A DNA stretch of 61,289 nucleotides from Deltaproteobacteria bacterium. Its GTDB lineage: Bacteria; UBA10199; JADGCS01. The stretch is from positions 1-61,289 of the forward strand of contig JACKPK010000011.1 in the NCBI GenBank assembly GCA_024233595.1. The letters are read 5' to 3'. The translations under genes were made by a program, and so were the position numbers. The notes under the pieces were generated by a model. That model saw only the letters and a program-made list of their open reading frames with translations. It had not been told where the DNA came from and made no database searches. This document shows positions 43,297 to 51,827 of this stretch, one piece after another (the stretch's first letter is position 1; each line of letters begins with the position of its first letter).

Positions 43297-43941
43297 ATGT
43301 TTTCCTTTCTTATCCTTGGTTGCCGCAATGGAGAAGGCGATACTGTTTTCCCCATTGAAGATGGTGGCGTCAGTGTTCTTGATTATCAGTCAAATGACGA
43401 TGACCAGTATCGCATTAAAGAAAATGTAGAAGGTACGGCCGACGCGGTCCTTGAGGTGTGGCGCACTGAAGACAGCAATCATTACGATTTGGTGCCAGGC
43501 AAAGACATTTCTTTCTTGCAAGTCACGGCTGGTGGTGAGCTGGAAGACAATGCCTTGGCTGTTAAGGCTGTTGTGAATCAAGGCAGCTGGATCGAAAAGT
43601 TTTTCAAATCAGGTCAAGAGCATCTGGAAGCACAAGTGATCATGGATATCACTGTGTCGCCAAAAAATGGTGTGGAATCGGTCTTGCAGTGTGATCTGAG
43701 TGATATTGACGTGTTATTATCAAGCGCACAACATCTAGATGAAGATCAAACCAATCAATTCATGAGCGCCGGCGAGCCTCTGTCTGAATCAGGTATTGCT
43801 GTGCTGGTTGGGGCTTATGATCTCACCGGGCGAAAAGACGACTGGGATTGTGCTGATCTGATTCCGGAAGACGAAACGCCCAAGGCCATGGACGAAATGT
43901 ACTTTTCTTTTGAGTTGGCTTCGCCGCGCCCTAATGAATAA
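43297..43941 (+). CDS. Hypothetical exported protein with a very short or ATT-initiated signal
   Basis: A 214-residue acidic protein starting MFSFLILGCRNGEGD. A lipobox-like LILGC lies only nine residues from the ATG, too short for a normal lipoprotein signal. The frame stays open upstream to 43273 without an ATG, GTG or TTG, but an ATT at 43288 would give IRTMFSFLILGC, a plausible basic-plus-hydrophobic signal. No domain is recognised; segments such as IMDITVSPKNGVESVLQCDL suggest beta structure. It follows apt by 4 bp. Confidence 0.65.
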   Translation: MFSFLILGCRNGEGDTVFPIEDGGVSVLDYQSNDDDQYRIKENVEGTADAVLEVWRTEDSNHYDLVPGKDISFLQVTAGGELEDNALAVKAVVNQGSWIEKFFKSGQEHLEAQVIMDITVSPKNGVESVLQCDLSDIDVLLSSAQHLDEDQTNQFMSAGEPLSESGIAVLVGAYDLTGRKDDWDCADLIPEDETPKAMDEMYFSFELASPRPNE

Positions 43942-43958
43942 ATCTTATCTTACTTATC

Positions 43959-44639
43959 TTAACTATCTTGATTGTCTGTGTCATCTTGATGCAATTGTTT
44001 CTGATAGTTTTTTCTTTTGATGTAGGCTTTGATACGCCCTGCAAAAGCAGGCCCAAAGAACAGTAGGTAATTGGCATAGATGGCCATTAAATAAATTCGG
44101 TCTAAATTTGTTCCCATGGCAAAGGCAAAAATAGCAAAAGCACCAGTGAGGGCCGCAAGCCATTTCATTTTGACCGGCAAAACAAAAAATAGCAAAATTT
44201 CGTAATCTGGCATGACGGTTGCCGCTGCTAAAAATAATGTCGATTCAAAATGGCCAATGTGGGTGATTGGGTAATTAAACGCAAAAGAAAAGGCGATCAT
44301 CAGTAAATAAGAAATGAGCACGTAAAAGGTGCTTTTGAACTCGCCCCAATTTTTTTCCAAAACATCGATGATAAAATAAAGAAACCAAAGGACAAACAGC
44401 ACCCAAAAAATACTTGTTGATAGTGGAAGGCAGAGAAAAGTCACAAGTCGCCAAACCTCGCCCTGTAGAACAAGCTGAGGATCTAGGTAAAGTCCGCGGT
44501 ACCAACCGCGTTCGGACATGACTAAAATAAAGCCAATGGCCTGCAAGCCAACTAGGGTGATTGCCAGATTCGGCATGGCAATGAATCCAAAGCGCTTTTC
44601 CATCCATTTGAGCCAGGAAGGCGTGTTGTTATTCAGCAT
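43959..44639 (-). CDS. Rhomboid-like membrane protein without visible catalytic motif
   Basis: A 226-residue polytopic protein from ATG 44639 (MLNNNTPSW). Five to six hydrophobic segments follow the pattern of rhomboid-fold proteins, with GEVWRLVTFLCLPL matching the L1-loop consensus GQxWRLxTxxFxH. The serine-histidine dyad (GxSG and a later H) is not visible, so it is probably an inactive pseudoprotease of the TMEM115/DUF1751 type. The C-terminus is basic then acidic and cytosolic (KNYQKQLHQDDTDNQDS). The frame extends to 44681 but ATG 44639 is preferred. Function unknown. Confidence 0.75.
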   Translation of the reverse strand: MLNNNTPSWLKWMEKRFGFIAMPNLAITLVGLQAIGFILVMSERGWYRGLYLDPQLVLQGEVWRLVTFLCLPLSTSIFWVLFVLWFLYFIIDVLEKNWGEFKSTFYVLISYLLMIAFSFAFNYPITHIGHFESTLFLAAATVMPDYEILLFFVLPVKMKWLAALTGAFAIFAFAMGTNLDRIYLMAIYANYLLFFGPAFAGRIKAYIKRKNYQKQLHQDDTDNQDS

Positions 44640-44679
44640 GGTGTTTTTATAAACTTTGCTTGCAAGTCCGACAAGTCTC

Positions 44680-44713
44680 AAAAAAAGCCCCTTTGTTTTG
44701 GCAAAGAGGCTTT
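44680..44713 (-). terminator. Rho-independent terminator downstream of the OmpA gene
   Basis: On the minus strand the arms AAAGCCTCTTTG and CAAAGGGGCTTT pair with one mismatch around a short loop and are followed by a run of seven T. It lies 33 bp beyond the stop of the OmpA-family gene at 44746 and upstream of the rhomboid-like gene. Confidence 0.85.
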
Positions 44714-44745
44714 ATGGGATCAGGGGTCCTGATTGAGGAAAAAAT

Positions 44746-45696
44746 TTATCGCAATGGATTTTTTAAAGAACTAAATTCTACACGACGATTTAGACTTTTT
44801 CCAATGTCGGAGTTGTTTCCGAATTGAGGTGACGATTCCCCATAACCGACAGCTTGAATGCGTTTTTGATTAATGCCGTGGATCTCGAGCCATTTTTCTA
44901 TTGATTCGGCTCTTTTGGCAGATAGCTTTAAGTTTTGAGCACGTGACCCAACTTTATCAGCATGGCCTTTTACGCTCACTCTTAATTCAGGTGTTTCACG
45001 CATTGCGGTTAATACTCGAGATAAAGCTGGTAAGCTAGCTTCTGCATTTTTTATGTCTGATTTACCGGTTTCAAAATAAATTTCTGGTTCGCTCACTGTT
45101 TCTAGCTTTCCGATAAGACGCTCAGTCTTTGAGAGCATGCGATCCACTTTTTGTTCTGAGTTTGCGTGGTTACTGGTTATTTCTTCGTTAATGCGTTGTA
45201 GAAGAACCGTAACTTTTGCTCCTGATTCTGGATAAACGTATTTTGCGTATTGAGGTCCAAATTGATAAAAACGTTTTTCGAGTTTTTCTAACATTTCTCG
45301 TCGTTCAAACATGTTTTTTGCTGTGTCTGGCTGGATAATGTATTGCCCGGACTGGTATGTGGGAATTTTACCAAGCAAGCTTTTTTGAATCGCTGAGCGA
45401 TAATGATGAATTGCTTGTTCCCTAAACAATTGCGCTGTTCTAAAATCACCTTTTTCCTTCTCTGCTGCTTTGGCGTATTCTTTTGCTAAATGAAAAGCAT
45501 AAGGAGCTAATGCATCTGCATTGATGTCGGTTGCCTGATTTTTTAATTCTTTGATATTGTGTTCAGTTTTTCTTTCTTTGTTTTCATGAATGTGACTTTG
45601 GTAGTTTGCTTGTGAGATTGGTACGCCAATTAGGAATGCCGCAAGCGGCAAAAGCGGAATGGCTTTTTTAAATAAATTTTTATTGAGTTGAATCAT
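44746..45696 (-). CDS. OmpA-family peptidoglycan-associated protein
   Basis: A 316-residue exported protein with a Sec signal (LLPLAAFLIGVPISQA). Residues 30-190 are helical and charged, without a beta-barrel. Residues about 205-310 are an OmpA C-terminal domain (IYFETGKSDIKNAEASL, VSVKGHADKVGSRAQNLKLSAKRAESIEKWL, GYGESSPQFGN, NRRVEF), which binds diaminopimelate in peptidoglycan. The TDxxGxxxxN pattern is here ADKVGSRAQN, with A in place of T. AAAGGGAGG is an excellent ribosome site. It is probably cotranscribed with, or just separated by a terminator from, the coiled-coil gene upstream. Confidence 0.9.
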   Translation of the reverse strand: MIQLNKNLFKKAIPLLPLAAFLIGVPISQANYQSHIHENKERKTEHNIKELKNQATDINADALAPYAFHLAKEYAKAAEKEKGDFRTAQLFREQAIHHYRSAIQKSLLGKIPTYQSGQYIIQPDTAKNMFERREMLEKLEKRFYQFGPQYAKYVYPESGAKVTVLLQRINEEITSNHANSEQKVDRMLSKTERLIGKLETVSEPEIYFETGKSDIKNAEASLPALSRVLTAMRETPELRVSVKGHADKVGSRAQNLKLSAKRAESIEKWLEIHGINQKRIQAVGYGESSPQFGNNSDIGKSLNRRVEFSSLKNPLR

Positions 45697-45722
45697 TTTG
45701 CCTCCCTTTAAAATTAAAAAGA

Positions 45723-45742
45723 AGGGCCTTAAATTAGGCCCT
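45723..45742. terminator. Bidirectional-looking terminator hairpin
   Basis: AGGGCCT (45723-45729) and AGGCCCT (45736-45742) flank a six-base loop. T-runs follow on both strands (TTTTT after the minus-strand stem, ATTTTTT on the plus). It lies between the coiled-coil gene and the OmpA gene, so it would end the former's transcript. Confidence 0.75.
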
Positions 45743-45747
45743 ATTTT

Positions 45748-46059
45748 TTAGAGTTGGTTAGAGATCGTGTTTTTTGCGTCCTGCAATTTGCTTTTGATCT
45801 CGCTAGATAGCGATTCTAAACGGTCTTTCGCCATTTCGGCTTTTTTCTCGCCATCTTTTTTTAGATCATCCAAAGAACTTTCAAACTCAGCTTTGCGCTC
45901 TTTGATTTTGTTAATGCTGGCGTAAAACTTATTACGGGTCGAAAGCTCTAAACTTTTCCCTTTGTTTTCTAAAGTCTGTAAATCGGCTTCCCATCCTTTT
46001 CTTAAAGATGAAAATTTATTAAAGATGGGAGTCATTGGTCTTGAATTATTGTTCTTCAT
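45748..46059 (-). CDS. Small coiled-coil protein
   Basis: A 103-residue hydrophilic, lysine/glutamate-rich protein with strong heptad character through most of its length (LQTLENKGKSLELSTRNKFYASINKIKERKAEFESSL and LESLSSEIKSKLQDAKNTISNQL). There is no signal peptide. AAGGAG before ATG 46059 fixes the start; the frame extends to 46104. It resembles phasin-like or apolipoprotein-like small helical proteins in general character only. Position upstream of OmpA suggests a shared stress or envelope role; unproven. Confidence 0.7.
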   Translation of the reverse strand: MKNNNSRPMTPIFNKFSSLRKGWEADLQTLENKGKSLELSTRNKFYASINKIKERKAEFESSLDDLKKDGEKKAEMAKDRLESLSSEIKSKLQDAKNTISNQL

Positions 46060-46143
46060 TTTATCTCCTTTCGTTTGAGTCTTATTGCACCACTTAAGGT
46101 TCATTGTGTAAAATCGATAAAAATTATAAAAATATAACTTTTA

Positions 46144-46437
46144 TCAAATAATAGAATTAGAATGCGTTAAGCGCTCTCTAATCCATTGTTTAAGTTGACT
46201 TGAAGAAAGCCAAATCAAATTTGTTTTCTTTTTATGATTATTCTTTTGGTCCTTTTCTTTGTGTTGAATGATTTGTTCTAGCGTGTTGCGTCGATCGCGA
46301 TAGTAATTGGCGCCCAATTCAACAGACGCTTCACTGGTCTGTAACTGTTCGGAAGGGTCTTTTATATTATTCTTGTGACCCTTTTCTGCATTATGTGTGC
46401 GTTTCCACGCTCTGTCGAAAAATACCTTATTGATCAT
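46144..46437 (-). CDS. Small basic hypothetical protein
   Basis: A 97-residue basic protein (FFDRAWKRTHNAEKGHKNN..., ending WIRERLTHSNSII) with a lysine-rich middle, not matching any family I know. No Shine-Dalgarno precedes the ATG; a TAAAGT hexamer lies seven bases upstream, so it may be leaderless. The 3' neighbour is the coiled-coil gene after 84 bp. The composition is compatible with coding, but confidence is moderate. Confidence 0.45.
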   Translation of the reverse strand: MINKVFFDRAWKRTHNAEKGHKNNIKDPSEQLQTSEASVELGANYYRDRRNTLEQIIQHKEKDQKNNHKKKTNLIWLSSSQLKQWIRERLTHSNSII

Positions 46438-46613
46438 GAGATAAACTTTACCGTTAGGATCACGTTCCTACAAATTGAAACAAATAATATGAATATTTAG
46501 AATAATTAATATAGTTTTAGTCTATATTTTGTTTTTTATTTTCAATTTTTAAATTCAAGGCCGGCTGTGCATAATAAAATGAGTGAAGGAATTAATTTTT
46601 AAAGGAGGCATGA

Positions 46614-47150
46614 ATGGAAAATTTCAATATTCCAGAAAAACAGTTAAGCGAGACGGCAAAACAAAACATGGTTGATGGTGCGGTTGTGCAAAGTGATAAA
46701 GAAAAAAATTCCATGATTTGTGAAGCGTTGAATAACGCCTTGGCGACTGAGCTTGTTTGTATGATGCGTTACAGGCAGCATTATTTTGCCTGCGAAGGGA
46801 TTAATTGCGATGTGGTTTCTCCTGAATTTTTAGAGCATGCCAATCAAGAGTTGGAGCACGCGTTTAAAATCGCAGCAAGGATTTCTCAGCTTGGTGGAAA
46901 AGCAGATTTTAATCCAGACACGTTGTCTGCACGTTCGCATGCAGAGTACAAAACGGCTGATGATTTAAGTGGCATGGTTAAAGATGATTTAGAAGCAGAA
47001 CGAATGGCCATTCAGGTCTATAAAAAACTCATTAAATGGGTGGGAGATTATGATCCGACCACGAGAAGACTTTTAGAGGACATTCTTGCTCAAGAAGAAG
47101 AGCACGCTGATGAAATGGCTGAATACTACAAAGACCTCAATACACATTGA
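46614..47150 (+). CDS. Bacterioferritin/Dps-like ferritin-family protein
   Basis: A 178-residue four-helix ferritin-like protein. The di-iron pattern is present: E in LATELVCMMRYRQHYF, ExxxH in ANQELEHAFK, E in KDDLEAERMAI and EExxH in AQEEEHADEM. This arrangement is typical of bacterioferritin/ferritin-like proteins that oxidise ferrous iron and store it or protect against peroxide. It begins with a polar 30-residue extension. AAAGGAGG is five bases before ATG 46614. An adjacent LysR gene converges on it; iron or peroxide control is plausible but not visible. Confidence 0.88.
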   Translation: MENFNIPEKQLSETAKQNMVDGAVVQSDKEKNSMICEALNNALATELVCMMRYRQHYFACEGINCDVVSPEFLEHANQELEHAFKIAARISQLGGKADFNPDTLSARSHAEYKTADDLSGMVKDDLEAERMAIQVYKKLIKWVGDYDPTTRRLLEDILAQEEEHADEMAEYYKDLNTH

Positions 47151-47156
47151 GGTCTT
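47131..47156. terminator. Bidirectional terminator containing the ferritin stop codon
   Basis: AAGACCTCAAT (47131-47141) and ATTGAGGTCTT (47146-47156) form a perfect 11-bp stem with an ACAC loop; flanking A/T extends it. The ferritin stop TGA lies in the right arm and the LysR gene ends at the arm's edge, so one hairpin serves two convergent genes. Confidence 0.75.
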
Positions 47157-48052
47157 TAAACGAGCTTAGAATGGAAGTAATCAATGGTTTTGCTGACAAT
47201 GGGTTTTTGTATGGATTCCTTGCGTGTGATTGCCCAGACATCAGATTGAATGTCATCAAAGGTGCCAAGAACAATTAAGGATTTGTCTTTTAGTTCTTGT
47301 TCAACAGCGCATTTGGGAACAATGATAAAACATTTTCCCGCTTTTGCTGCTAAGGTCAGAATCGCTGTGTCGTCGGCTTCTCCAATAATAGGAGGGAAAA
47401 TATTTTCCGAGTAGAAGAGCATGTCGATTTCTTTACGAAACGTGCTATCTCCGCTCACATTCATAAAAGGAAGGTTGGCCAATGATTGTGGAAACTTGAT
47501 CCGGTAGCGCTTGAATTTTGGGTGTGATACCGCCACAATGTCGCGAGAAAAAACACGACGGTAAGCAAAACCCTGATTTTTGCCGGGAATGACATTGTCT
47601 GTTAAAATCAGATCCAGTTTGCCGCTTTGCATGCTTTTTTTAAGGTTAGGTAAATGTCCTTCAGTGAGCTGGACTTCGATATTGCTGTGACGCCACAGGG
47701 GATTGATGAATTCAAAGATTTTCGATTTAGAAAGTGTGGTGAGGGTGCCAACACGAATGATTTCTTTGATTTTATCGGGGCTGGCTTTTTCGCTTAGGTT
47801 TTCGAGCATTTCTTCTTTTAAGTTGAAGATTTGTGAGGCGTAATGAAGAGCCACTTCCCCTTTTTGATTGAGGTGAAGGCGTTTCTTTTTGCGGTCGAAA
47901 AGTTTAAAACCAAGCGCATCTTCAAAGTTTTTGAGCTGGGTCGATAGTGTTGGTTGCGTGATGCATAATTTTTTACAGGCTTCTGTGATAGAGCCTTCGT
48001 TAGCAACTGTTAAAAAATAATAAAGATGATTAAAGTTAAAGTATTTTGCCAT
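47156..48052 (-). CDS. LysR-family transcriptional regulator, NhaR-like
   Basis: A 298-residue LysR regulator. The N-terminal winged HTH reads FNHLYYFLTVANEGSITEACKKLCITQPTLSTQLKNFEDALGFKLFDR, which resembles the NhaR branch (sodium/stress response). The remaining 210 residues form the effector-binding domain. The gene starts at ATG 48052 inside an 18-bp perfect palindrome and lacks a Shine-Dalgarno; a TAAGAT hexamer ends six bases before the ATG. The divergent small gene at 48119 is the usual LysR target position. Confidence 0.9.
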   Translation of the reverse strand: MAKYFNFNHLYYFLTVANEGSITEACKKLCITQPTLSTQLKNFEDALGFKLFDRKKKRLHLNQKGEVALHYASQIFNLKEEMLENLSEKASPDKIKEIIRVGTLTTLSKSKIFEFINPLWRHSNIEVQLTEGHLPNLKKSMQSGKLDLILTDNVIPGKNQGFAYRRVFSRDIVAVSHPKFKRYRIKFPQSLANLPFMNVSGDSTFRKEIDMLFYSENIFPPIIGEADDTAILTLAAKAGKCFIIVPKCAVEQELKDKSLIVLGTFDDIQSDVWAITRKESIQKPIVSKTIDYFHSKLV

Positions 48053-48060
48053 GGCAAAAT
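48043..48060. promoter_or_regulatory. 18-bp perfect palindrome over the LysR start codon
   Basis: ATTTTGCCA and TGGCAAAAT abut to form a perfect palindrome whose centre is the ATG (48050-48052). It has the T-N11-A form expected of LysR boxes (it contains TTTTGCC...GGCAAAA). It could be an autoregulatory operator. Confidence 0.5.
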
Positions 48061-48118
48061 CTTAACAAAGACAAAGTTTAAAACCAGTAAAAATCTCATA
48101 AAGAGGAGGTGATGCGAC

Positions 48119-48406
48119 TTGAATGAAGTGAAAATCGAAAAAATCAATAGAGAACGGCTCTTTGGCTTGGCAACCCAATATGAACTGCGCTGTCAGAAAA
48201 TAAAATTAAAACTTAAAAAATCTGATATTTACACCAGGACAAAAATATCCAAAATCATAGACTCTGTTTTGCAAGCCATTGATGAAGTCAAAGGTCATTT
48301 GCATTATATGCAAGAACAACCGGCCTACGACCAAAAAGAAAAACTTTTGCGAATCAGCCAAAAAATAGAAAGAGTGATTTACAAGGCGGAGCAAGAGGTC
48401 AATTAA
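48119..48406 (+). CDS. Small helical hypothetical protein next to LysR
   Basis: A 95-residue basic helical protein (RERLFGLATQYELRCQKIKLKLKK, then KISKIIDSVLQAIDEVKGHL). No signal or membrane segment. An almost perfect anti-Shine-Dalgarno match, AGGAGGTGA, precedes the TTG start at 48119. It is divergent from the LysR gene across 66 bp, so may be its regulated target. No family recognised. Confidence 0.65.
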   Translation: MNEVKIEKINRERLFGLATQYELRCQKIKLKLKKSDIYTRTKISKIIDSVLQAIDEVKGHLHYMQEQPAYDQKEKLLRISQKIERVIYKAEQEVN

Positions 48407-48489
48407 TCTGCGATTGAGTTTTAAGCTATGATCGCCTACATTTCTTAACAGAATCGTTCGGATTTTTGTGTAATGTAAGGGGAGTCGTC

Positions 48490-50886
48490 ATGGCCTTGTG
48501 GATGCGTTTTCTTATTGTCTTTAACTTGGTGTTGTTTCCAGCTCTTTCTTTTTCGGCTCCAAGCGAAGGGGAGCTTCAGGTATCTGAGCCACTTATTCAA
48601 GAAGGCTTTTCTGTTGCGAAGCTGGTTGATCAGCTCGAAATTTATTCGGAACGTGAAAAACAAATCCGTGCTCAAAGTGAAGAGTTTATTCAGCCGGATG
48701 AGCTCAGTGAAAACTTTTCGTCTTTGCAAGATGACCTTAAAGCTCTAGCAGAAGAGTTAGATCGTGCTCGGGCTTTTTCTAGTTGGGGAGCGCTAAAAGT
48801 TGATGATTTTCTTGAAAAGGCAAGGCCTCTTTATGCTCGCGCAAAGGAGCTAAGAGAAGAATATTTAAATTATTTAAAATCAACTGAGCTTTTACAAAAT
48901 GAGCTAAAAGCACAAAAAGACTCTTTTAAAACGGCTCTAAACGAGCTGTCTACTGATCCTCTGTTTGCGAAACAAAGAAGCACAGTTAAGGTTAGTTTGC
49001 AGAAGGTCAAAGAATTAAAGGAAGAGTTACAGAACCAAAGTGCTGAAAACACAAAAATATATTCAAACAGCAAAGACCTTTTGGATCAGATTGAAGAATT
49101 ACAGCAAAGTCTTCGTGAAGAAAAACACCATTATCAGCAACAAATTTTTGAACGCTCACAACCTTCTTTTATTTACCCGCAATTTTGGAAAAAATTTGAT
49201 CACAATTTGATCCAAGAGATTAAACAATCTTGGCAATCGGTTATTGCTTTTGATTTTATTTTTTACCGTGGTGAGTCTGGGAATTTTTTTAGAATTGGTT
49301 TGAGCGTTTTGGTTGTGTTGGCTTTGACACTGTTTTTGCGAAAGCGCTTTGGTTTTCCAATTAGTCCTTTGGCACTTGCTTTGGCGGCGGGGATTGCGTC
49401 TGGTTGGTTTTTAATAGAAGTGCCGCATCCTCTTTTTATTTTGGCAGCGTGGACAGTGATGCCTTTGCTGTTGTACCAGCTTGTCAAATCGTATCATTTT
49501 TATCCTAAAACATCGTCATATCTTCTGGGAATATTCTTAGCGTATTCCATGACCAAAATTGTAGAGGTCATTGAGTTTCCTTTGGTGTTGTATCGTATTT
49601 TTATTTTTGTTTTGAGTGGTTTCCTTTGTTTTTATTCGTGGTGGCAATATCGTAAAATCACGGATTGGGAGAAACAATCATTTTGGAAACGAGCCATGTT
49701 TTTGGTGACCATTGGTTTGTTTTTGGTCACCGCCATTGCGCAGGCGGCAGGGTTTCATTTGTTTTCGGTGTTTTTGGTTTATGGGGCAATTCACTCGGCG
49801 TTTTTGGTTTTTGCACTTTTGTTTGCGCGGCAAATTGTTTTTCATTTGCTGTCGTTTATTTTCAAGTTGGATGCGTTTTGCCAATTCAGTGTGGTTAAAA
49901 AATACCGTCATGCTTTTTTGGCCAAATTCAATTTGTTTTTAAAAGGGTTGGTTTTTTTATTTTTTGTTCTTTATTTGCCAACCATCTGGAGAATCTATTC
50001 CAGTGCCCCGCAAGCATTTGAAGAAATCATGGGTTTTGGGATCTCGCTTTCGGATCATCGCGTTACTGTTGGCATGCTATTGGAAGCGGTGTTGTATTTT
50101 TATTTTGCTTACTTTGTTGCCTTTGTTTTTTGCGCTCTTTTAGAAGACGAGTTTTATCCACGTAGGCAGGTCGAGCGCGGCACAGCAAATTCTATTAATA
50201 AGTTGGTGAATTACTTTTTTTGGATCATTGGCGCCTTTTTAGCATTCTTTTCGCTGGGGTTTGATTTGCAGCAGCTGGCGATCATTGCTGGTGCTTTGTC
50301 TGTTGGTATTGGTTTTGGTTTGCAGAATATTGTGAATAATTTTGTTTCGGGCATTATTCTTTTGTTTGAGCGCCCTGTAAAAGTAGGGGATGTTTTAGAG
50401 ATTAATGGTGAATTAGGAGAAGTCGAAAAAATGGGGCTGCGTTCGACAATCATTCGCACCATTTCTAAAACTCAGCTTATCATTCCTAACTCTGATTTTA
50501 TCACGCAAACTGTAGAAAATTTGACCTTAACAGATTCCGAGTACCGGCAGACAATCCCGATTGGCATTGCTTATGGAAGCGATACCAAAAAAGCCCAGGA
50601 ACTCATTTTAGGTGTGTTAAAGAAACACGAGATGGTGTTGGATAATCCCGAGCCACAGGTTTTCTTTTCGGGCTTTGGGGATAGCTCATTAAATTTTGAT
50701 GCCTGGATTTGGTTGCAGAATGTCGCTGACCGTAAACAGATCACCAGTGATGTGCTCTTTGAGGTTGATCAGGTCTTTAGAGACAATGGCATCGAGATCC
50801 CGTTCCCGCAGCGCGATTTGCATTTGCGCTCAGTTGATGAAAAAGTGATGAAGAGCTTTGGGGGGAAGGGTGATGCTGGTTTATGA
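48490..50886 (+). CDS. Large MscS-family mechanosensitive channel (MscM/KefA-like)
   Basis: A 798-residue membrane channel from ATG 48490, after AAGGGGAG. A Sec-like signal (FLIVFNLVLFPALSFSA) leads a periplasmic coiled-coil region (about residues 30-235). Then come about eleven transmembrane helices; the last carries the MscS pore region (AIIAGALSVGIGFGLQNIVNNFVSGIILLFERPVKVGDVLEI, about residues 605-645), followed by the cytoplasmic MscS beta and alpha/beta domains to PFPQRDLHLRS. Such channels release osmolytes on hypo-osmotic shock. It overlaps the convergent SnoaL-like gene by 6 bp. Confidence 0.93.
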   Translation: MALWMRFLIVFNLVLFPALSFSAPSEGELQVSEPLIQEGFSVAKLVDQLEIYSEREKQIRAQSEEFIQPDELSENFSSLQDDLKALAEELDRARAFSSWGALKVDDFLEKARPLYARAKELREEYLNYLKSTELLQNELKAQKDSFKTALNELSTDPLFAKQRSTVKVSLQKVKELKEELQNQSAENTKIYSNSKDLLDQIEELQQSLREEKHHYQQQIFERSQPSFIYPQFWKKFDHNLIQEIKQSWQSVIAFDFIFYRGESGNFFRIGLSVLVVLALTLFLRKRFGFPISPLALALAAGIASGWFLIEVPHPLFILAAWTVMPLLLYQLVKSYHFYPKTSSYLLGIFLAYSMTKIVEVIEFPLVLYRIFIFVLSGFLCFYSWWQYRKITDWEKQSFWKRAMFLVTIGLFLVTAIAQAAGFHLFSVFLVYGAIHSAFLVFALLFARQIVFHLLSFIFKLDAFCQFSVVKKYRHAFLAKFNLFLKGLVFLFFVLYLPTIWRIYSSAPQAFEEIMGFGISLSDHRVTVGMLLEAVLYFYFAYFVAFVFCALLEDEFYPRRQVERGTANSINKLVNYFFWIIGAFLAFFSLGFDLQQLAIIAGALSVGIGFGLQNIVNNFVSGIILLFERPVKVGDVLEINGELGEVEKMGLRSTIIRTISKTQLIIPNSDFITQTVENLTLTDSEYRQTIPIGIAYGSDTKKAQELILGVLKKHEMVLDNPEPQVFFSGFGDSSLNFDAWIWLQNVADRKQITSDVLFEVDQVFRDNGIEIPFPQRDLHLRSVDEKVMKSFGGKGDAGL

Positions 50887-51231
50887 TCTTTCTTTAATGC
50901 TAAAAATCTTGGTGATGAGGCCCTGATTTAGTTCAAACCAGTGTGCTACTAACAAATTAATTTCTGTGTCATTCCTTTTAATATTTTTGACCTGAGAAAT
51001 AGTGACCACTGTATTTGGGTCGGAAATCATTTCTTTGATTGTGATTTTCTTGTTTGGGCTTGCCTTTGATGCGGCTTGAAATCCTGATAAAAGATTTTGT
51101 TTTCCCTGCTTGAGATGGGGGAAATTATGAGTGATGTTTTCAGAAACATACAGCTCAAAAGCCTTTTCTGGTTGCTGTGTGTTGATTAAAGAAAAGAAAT
51201 TTTGAATGATGTCTTTGTTGGGCTTTGGCAT
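50881..51231 (-). CDS. SnoaL-like (NTF2-fold) protein
   Basis: A 116-residue NTF2-fold protein. The opening NKDIIQNFFSLINTQQPEKAFELYVSENITHNFP matches SnoaL-like polyketide-cyclase-related proteins, and the C-terminal VAHWFELNQGLITKIFSI matches the last strands. No signal peptide. Most such stand-alone proteins have unknown substrates; I give no reaction. It overlaps the convergent MscS gene by six bases and precedes an SRPBCC-fold gene on the same strand by 73 bp upstream. Confidence 0.8.
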   Translation of the reverse strand: MPKPNKDIIQNFFSLINTQQPEKAFELYVSENITHNFPHLKQGKQNLLSGFQAASKASPNKKITIKEMISDPNTVVTISQVKNIKRNDTEINLLVAHWFELNQGLITKIFSIKERS

Positions 51232-51303
51232 TTTGTTATCGGCAGAGGTATTGTTGAATGACGAAGGTCGTCAACTTTTTTGTGCGAAACCACGTGTGTT
51301 AAA

Positions 51304-51726
51304 TTATTTTTGCTGAAGTTCAGTGACTAATCGATCAATGTTTTGTTCATTGGCGCCTTTGAGAAAGTCTTCCATTTTTTTCGCAAACTTGTCGTTTTCG
51401 AATGCTTGTGACCAAGAGAGTATGGTTCCCGATTCTGTGGCATTTAAAACAATAGTGAGGGTAAACCTGGGTTCACAGACATGTTGAATGACGATTTTGT
51501 TTGGAGATTCAATTTCTGAAAAAACACATTCGTTGGGATAATCGCGTCCGTCTGGTCCGTGCATGGTAAAAATCCATTGCCCACCAGTTTTGAATTCACA
51601 AACATCAAAGGAATTTGTGAACCCATCTGGTCCCCACCATTGTGCTAAACGTTTTGAATCGCTAAAAACCGCAAAAACCTGGTCTGGCGAGGCTGGAATT
51701 TCACGAGAAGTATTGAATGTTGTCAT
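51304..51726 (-). CDS. SRPBCC / AHSA1-family protein
   Basis: A 140-residue START/Bet v1-like protein of the AHSA1 class. The opening FNTSREIPASPDQVFAVFSDSKRLAQWWGPDGFTN and the following GGQWIFTMHGPDGRDYPNECVFSEIESP are typical, and a C-terminal helix (FAKKMEDFLKGANEQNIDRLV) closes the cavity. These proteins bind hydrophobic ligands; substrate unknown. The ATG at 51726 is preferred to the longer frame starting at 51765, which runs into the tRNA gene. Its gene begins just 25 bp after tRNA-Arg on the same strand, so the two may be cotranscribed. Confidence 0.88.
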   Translation of the reverse strand: MTTFNTSREIPASPDQVFAVFSDSKRLAQWWGPDGFTNSFDVCEFKTGGQWIFTMHGPDGRDYPNECVFSEIESPNKIVIQHVCEPRFTLTIVLNATESGTILSWSQAFENDKFAKKMEDFLKGANEQNIDRLVTELQQK

Positions 51727-51750
51727 TAAGTTGCTCCGTATAATTTTTTG

Positions 51751-51827
51751 TGGCGCCCCCGACAAGATTCGAACTTGTGACCTTCGGCTTAGGAAGCCGC
51801 TGCTCTATCCTACTGAGCTACGAGGGC
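51751..51827 (-). tRNA. tRNA-Arg (anticodon CCU)
   Basis: The minus strand folds into a complete cloverleaf: acceptor GCCCTCG with CGGGGGC (one T-G pair), D arm GCTC...GAGC, anticodon stem GCGGC/GCCGA (outer G-A mismatch) with loop TTCCTAA, giving anticodon CCT for codon AGG. The T arm is ACAAG-TTCGAAT-CTTGT, the discriminator is G and the CCA is encoded at 51753-51751. The 5' seven bases (GCCCTCG) and upstream flank are duplicated at 51977-52046. Confidence 0.95.
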
